Positions 7,432 through 8,999 of a stretch of DNA of 8,999 nt are shown here, in pieces (position 1 is the first letter of the stretch; the number at the start of each line of letters is the position of its first letter). The position numbers and the translations under genes are program-made. This stretch comes from Fibrobacter sp. GTDB lineage: Bacteria; Fibrobacterota; Fibrobacteria; Fibrobacterales; Fibrobacteraceae. A model generated the notes under the pieces. The model made no database searches. It had not been told where the DNA came from and worked only from the letters and a program-made list of their open reading frames with translations. The stretch is taken from assembly GCA_021443065.1 (NCBI GenBank), contig JABUUR010000466.1, positions 1-8,999 of the forward strand, given 5' to 3'.

Positions 7432-7698
7432 ATGATATGTAATTGCAAAGAATGCGGCAAGGAATTCAATGAACGTGTGGGCATGTCTCCCCTGGAAAGC
7501 AACATGGCCATGCGTGTTCGAAACAAACTGGGGCATATCTGCCCGGAATGCAAGACGGCTCTTGCAGAATCAAAACCTGGCCGGCGTAAACTAGCCTGGT
7601 GGAACTTTCGGGTGGCCTTCTGCTGCGCCCTGCTCCTTTTGCCAGTCGTTGCTATCTTTGCCGCACTGACGGTTGTGCTGGGGCTGTACGTCCTTTAG
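7432..7698 (+). CDS. Zinc-ribbon plus single-TM miniprotein (unknown function)
   Basis: An 88-residue protein of no recognised family. Two CxxC knuckles, C5-x2-C8 and C37-x2-C40, form a zinc-ribbon-like pair with a spacing of 28 residues; C3 is an additional cysteine. A basic stretch (SKPGRRK, about 47-53) leads into one strongly hydrophobic segment (about 60-86) that ends almost at the C-terminus. The likely topology is a cytosolic zinc domain tethered to the inner membrane by a C-terminal anchor. The ATG at 7432 is chosen because the knuckle begins immediately after it; earlier in-frame starts overlap the EamA gene. There is no Shine-Dalgarno. The gene lies 40 bp after the transporter on the same strand, so it could share that transcript or have its own start. 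Stop TAG at 7696-7698. Confidence 0.7.
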   Translation: MICNCKECGKEFNERVGMSPLESNMAMRVRNKLGHICPECKTALAESKPGRRKLAWWNFRVAFCCALLLLPVVAIFAALTVVLGLYVL

Positions 7699-7733
7699 CA
7701 TGTTTTGCGATGGCGCCCCGACGGCAGACGGAT

Positions 7734-7761
7734 TTCACGCAATTAAATTTTTTGCGGTGAA
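7734..7761. repeat. Hairpin between the convergent genes
   Basis: TTCACGCAA (7734-7742) pairs with TTGCGGTGAA (7752-7761), giving nine base pairs with one bulged G at 7756 and a 9-nt AT-rich loop. It sits 36 bp after the zinc-ribbon stop and could end or protect the plus-strand transcript. No T-run follows the stem on either strand, so a classical terminator is not supported. Confidence 0.4.
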
Positions 7762-7786
7762 CTAAAAAGAAGTTTTCTAAAAATGC

Positions 7787-7821
7787 AAAAAAAGAAATGC
7801 CTCGCTTGCGCGGGGCATTTC
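7787..7821 (-). terminator. Intrinsic terminator of rpsD
   Basis: Read on the minus strand, an 11-bp stem (7821-7811 with 7804-7794, one G-T wobble) and a 6-nt loop are followed at once by seven T residues (7793-7787). The stem base GAAATGCC/GGCATTTC is perfect. It begins 35 bp after the rpsD stop codon, so it is a strong rho-independent terminator for that gene. On the plus strand the stem is not followed by Ts, so it would not terminate the opposing transcript. Confidence 0.9.
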
Positions 7822-7856
7822 CAAATGTTCCAGTTGTCGTTGGAATAACTCGCGGT

Positions 7857-8462
7857 TTAGCGAGAGTAGTATTCCACAACCAGCTGTTCTTCAAGCTGGA
7901 CGGGGATCTGGTCGCGGAGCGGGAGCTTCACGAGAGAGCCTTCCATCTTGGAAGCGTCGACGGTCAGATATTCAGGAACAGTTGCGCCTGCTGCCAGGGC
8001 TTCCTTGATCTGAACGTGTTCCTTGGACTGCTCGCGAACAGCGATCACGTCGCCAGCCTTGAGCTGACGAGACGGAGAGAAGCTGCGAACGCCATTCACG
8101 GTGAAATGACCGTGAGCGACATACTGACGGGCAGCGAAGATGGTGCGTGCAAAGCCCATGCGGAGCACTGCGGCATCCAGACGGGTTTCCAGCAAGATCA
8201 TCAGGTTGTCACCGGCAGAACCTGCGCGACGGTTGGCTTCGGCGTAAGCCTTGGCCAACTGGGCTTCGGAAATGTTGTAGGTGAAACGGAGACGCTGCTT
8301 TTCGACCAACTGCTGCTTGTACACAGAAGCGGACTTCTTGCGGTTCTGGCCATGCTGGCCAGGTGCAAAATGACGGCGGTCGAGGGTCTTCTGAGTCTTG
8401 TTAGAAACAGCAAGATCCAAGGAACGGGCAACCTTGCCCTTAGGTCCACGGAAAGAGGACAT
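7857..8462 (-). CDS. rpsD: 30S ribosomal protein S4
   Basis: Ribosomal protein S4, 201 residues, the primary 16S rRNA-binding protein that nucleates assembly of the 30S 5' domain. Recognised from RRHFAPGQHGQNRKK (29-43), the basic helix KQQLVEKQRLRF (49-60) and the S4 RNA-binding domain about 94-157, containing RLDAAVLRMGFA and NGVRSFSPSRQLKAGDVI. The C-terminus EEQLVVEYYSR matches the family. There are no cysteines at all, so it is the zinc-free form of S4. The start is the ATG at 8462, preceded by GAGG with a 5-nt gap; an upstream in-frame ATG at 8531 would add 23 non-S4 residues and overlap the leader. The gene stands alone with its own promoter, structured leader and terminator, unlike the alpha-operon position in E. 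coli and similar to its isolated position in B. subtilis. Confidence 0.98.
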   Translation of the reverse strand: MSSFRGPKGKVARSLDLAVSNKTQKTLDRRHFAPGQHGQNRKKSASVYKQQLVEKQRLRFTYNISEAQLAKAYAEANRRAGSAGDNLMILLETRLDAAVLRMGFARTIFAARQYVAHGHFTVNGVRSFSPSRQLKAGDVIAVREQSKEHVQIKEALAAGATVPEYLTVDASKMEGSLVKLPLRDQIPVQLEEQLVVEYYSR

Positions 8463-8535
8463 ATTAACCTCGTAAAAGGAAGCTCTTTGGTTAACACGTA
8501 TGCAGGTAGAGCTTAACACAACATACGCCAAGTGT
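8463..8535 (-). promoter_or_regulatory. Putative S4 autoregulatory leader with double pseudoknot
   Basis: Three complementary pairs are visible on the minus strand. Helix a: CGTATG 8527-8522 with CATACG 8502-8497, extendable to 8 bp with G-T wobbles at each end. Helix b: AAGCTCT 8514-8508 with AGAGCTT 8486-8480, 7 bp. Helix c: TTAACC 8494-8489 with GGTTAA 8469-8464, 6 bp. The order is a, b, a', c, b', c', so helices a and b form an H-type pseudoknot and helix c interlocks with b. Helix c covers the GG of the ribosome site and the bases just before the ATG. E. coli S4 represses the alpha operon by binding an mRNA pseudoknot, and B. subtilis S4 controls its own rpsD leader. A comparable role is inferred here, not shown. 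Confidence 0.65.
8468..8471 (-). promoter_or_regulatory. rpsD Shine-Dalgarno GAGG
   Basis: GAGG lies 5 nt before the ATG at 8462 and fixes the rpsD start. It is the clearest ribosome site in the window; the other genes lack one this good. Two of its bases (8469-8468) take part in the proposed helix c of the leader, which would hide the site when folded. Confidence 0.75.
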
Positions 8536-8541
8536 GGCTCA

Positions 8542-8570
8542 TATATAGAATTTTTGCGTCAAGTTTTCAA
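8542..8570 (-). promoter_or_regulatory. Sigma70-type promoter of rpsD
   Basis: Minus strand: -35 TTGAAA (8570-8565), a 17-bp spacer, -10 TATATA (8547-8542). Hexamers and spacing are close to the bacterial housekeeping consensus, as expected for a ribosomal protein gene. The predicted start is near 8535, giving a leader of about 73 nt that begins just before the first helix of the proposed pseudoknot. Confidence 0.85.
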
Positions 8571-8650
8571 CCTAAAAACGTCTCGAACCAGGCCCTTCGG
8601 TCCTAAATTCGCCGGAAAACAAAGAATCTTTTTGATTTTATGGTTCCTAC

Positions 8651-8678
8651 GCGGGGGTAGCTCTCGCAGCGCCCCCGC
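8651..8678. repeat. GC-rich hairpin GCGGGGG/CCCCCGC
   Basis: GCGGGGG (8651-8657) pairs perfectly with CCCCCGC (8672-8678). Inside, GCT (8660-8662) can pair with AGC (8668-8670), leaving a 5-nt loop. No T-run follows on either strand. It marks the boundary between the rpsD upstream region and the repeat array. Confidence 0.55.
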
Positions 8679-8694
8679 CTCAGGACTCCTTCCG

Positions 8695-8937
8695 CTGTCA
8701 TCCCGGCCCCCTTCCGCTGTCATCCCGGGCTTGACCCAGGACCTCACCTTGCATTGTCCCGGCCTCCGTTGTGCTGTCATCCCGGTCCCCTTCCGCTGTC
8801 ATCCCGGGCTTGACCCGGGACCTCACCTTGCATTGTCCCGGCCTCCGTTGTGCTGTCATCCCGGGCTTGCCCCGGGACCTCACCATGCGTTGTCCCGGTC
8901 TCCGTTGTGCTGTCATCCCGGGCTTGACCCGGGATCT
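8695..8937. repeat. 22/57-bp palindromic repeat array
   Basis: Units start with CTGTCATCCCGG. Layout: a 22-bp short unit at 8695, a 57-bp unit at 8717, a 22-bp short unit at 8774, 57-bp units at 8796 and 8853, and a partial unit from 8910. Each long unit contains the palindrome ATCCCGGG-CTTGA-CCCGGGAT or a near variant (perfect at 8915-8935), then CTCACC, a TGTCCCGG half-copy and CCGTTGTG. The first 79 bp (22+57) are duplicated almost exactly as 8695-8773 and 8774-8852. The last unit diverges to GATCTCTC after the palindrome. Related copies lie at 66-155. Spacers are near-identical to one another, so this is not a CRISPR. Confidence 0.85.
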
Positions 8938-8955
8938 CTCTCCTGTCACCCTGAA

Positions 8956-8983
8956 CCCTGGAGCGGCCTTTAGCCCTGGAGCG
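8956..8983. repeat. Short direct repeat CCCTGGAGCG, period 18
   Basis: CCCTGGAGCG occurs at 8956-8965 and 8974-8983. The second copy is followed by a short complementary AGGG at 8991-8994 that could close a 4-bp stem. It belongs to a different motif from the ATCCCGGG array and is cut by the end of the window. Confidence 0.45.
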
Positions 8984-8999
8984 CAGCGATAGGGGATAG

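Larger units (their letters stand above)
8571..8999. other. Gene-free right end: hairpins and repeats
   Basis: No credible gene is visible. Bases 8571-8650 are ordinary AT-richer sequence upstream of the rpsD promoter. They are followed by a GC-rich hairpin (8651-8678), the palindromic repeat array (8695-8937) and a short second repeat (8956-8983). Open frames here on both strands are translations of the repeat unit (recurrent CHPGL or KPGMTAQRRPGQ peptides) and are not counted as genes. Confidence 0.75.

Noticed and set aside
7797..8516. 239-residue plus-strand frame opposite rpsD
   Set aside because: It is the antisense shadow of a certain ribosomal protein gene and includes the terminator stem.
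8463..8531. 23-residue N-terminal extension of S4
   Set aside because: The added residues do not resemble S4. GAGG precedes the internal ATG, and the promoter would place the transcript start almost on the upstream ATG.
8695..8937. CRISPR array
   Set aside because: The regularly spaced palindromes looked CRISPR-like, but the segments between them are near-identical copies and not unique spacers. Unit length alternates between 22 and 57 bp, and no cas gene is present.
8500..8973. 157-residue plus-strand reading frame
   Set aside because: It is a translation of the repeat array (repeated CHPGL peptides), begins inside the rpsD leader on the opposite strand and has no ribosome site.

Overview
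The window is a compact bacterial chromosome segment of about 9 kb with moderately high GC, probably from a Gram-negative, outer-membrane-bearing lineage. One protein has a signal peptide and looks beta-rich, and its neighbour is a lipoprotein. Shine-Dalgarno sequences are weak or absent for most genes. rpsD stands alone outside the alpha operon, and the intergenic DNA carries dispersed GTCATCCCGGG palindromes. The overall style (codon use, AT-rich -10 boxes, repeats) makes me suspect Fibrobacterota, but this is an impression and not proof.

Layout. Bases 1-283 hold no gene, only a small 22-bp-period copy of the dispersed repeat and a hairpin. A radical SAM protein of the COG0731 type lies on the minus strand (284-1183). 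It is divergent, across only 46 bp, from a plus-strand series: a secreted beta-rich protein (1230-2435), a small lipoprotein (2438-2824), full-length SMC (2855-6409), an EamA/DMT transporter (6387-7391, overlapping smc) and a zinc-ribbon membrane miniprotein (7432-7698). Facing them is rpsD (7857-8462, minus strand), with its own sigma70-type promoter, structured leader and intrinsic terminator. Bases 8571-8999 hold hairpins and a 22/57-bp palindromic repeat array of the same family as at the left end.

How the genes relate. The tight spacing of 1230-7391 (2-bp gap, 30-bp gap, 23-bp overlap) suggests one transcription unit, with the SMC chromosome-organising ATPase behind two envelope proteins and ahead of a permease. 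I see no functional pathway joining them. rpsD is a self-contained unit.

Most interesting observation. The roughly 73-nt rpsD leader contains three complementary segment pairs arranged a-b-a'-c-b'-c'. They can form a double pseudoknot whose last helix captures part of the Shine-Dalgarno and the bases just before the ATG. This is what one would expect of an S4 autoregulatory element. Second is a recurring arrangement in which -10-like boxes sit 6-7 nt before the ATG of three genes, suggesting leaderless transcripts.
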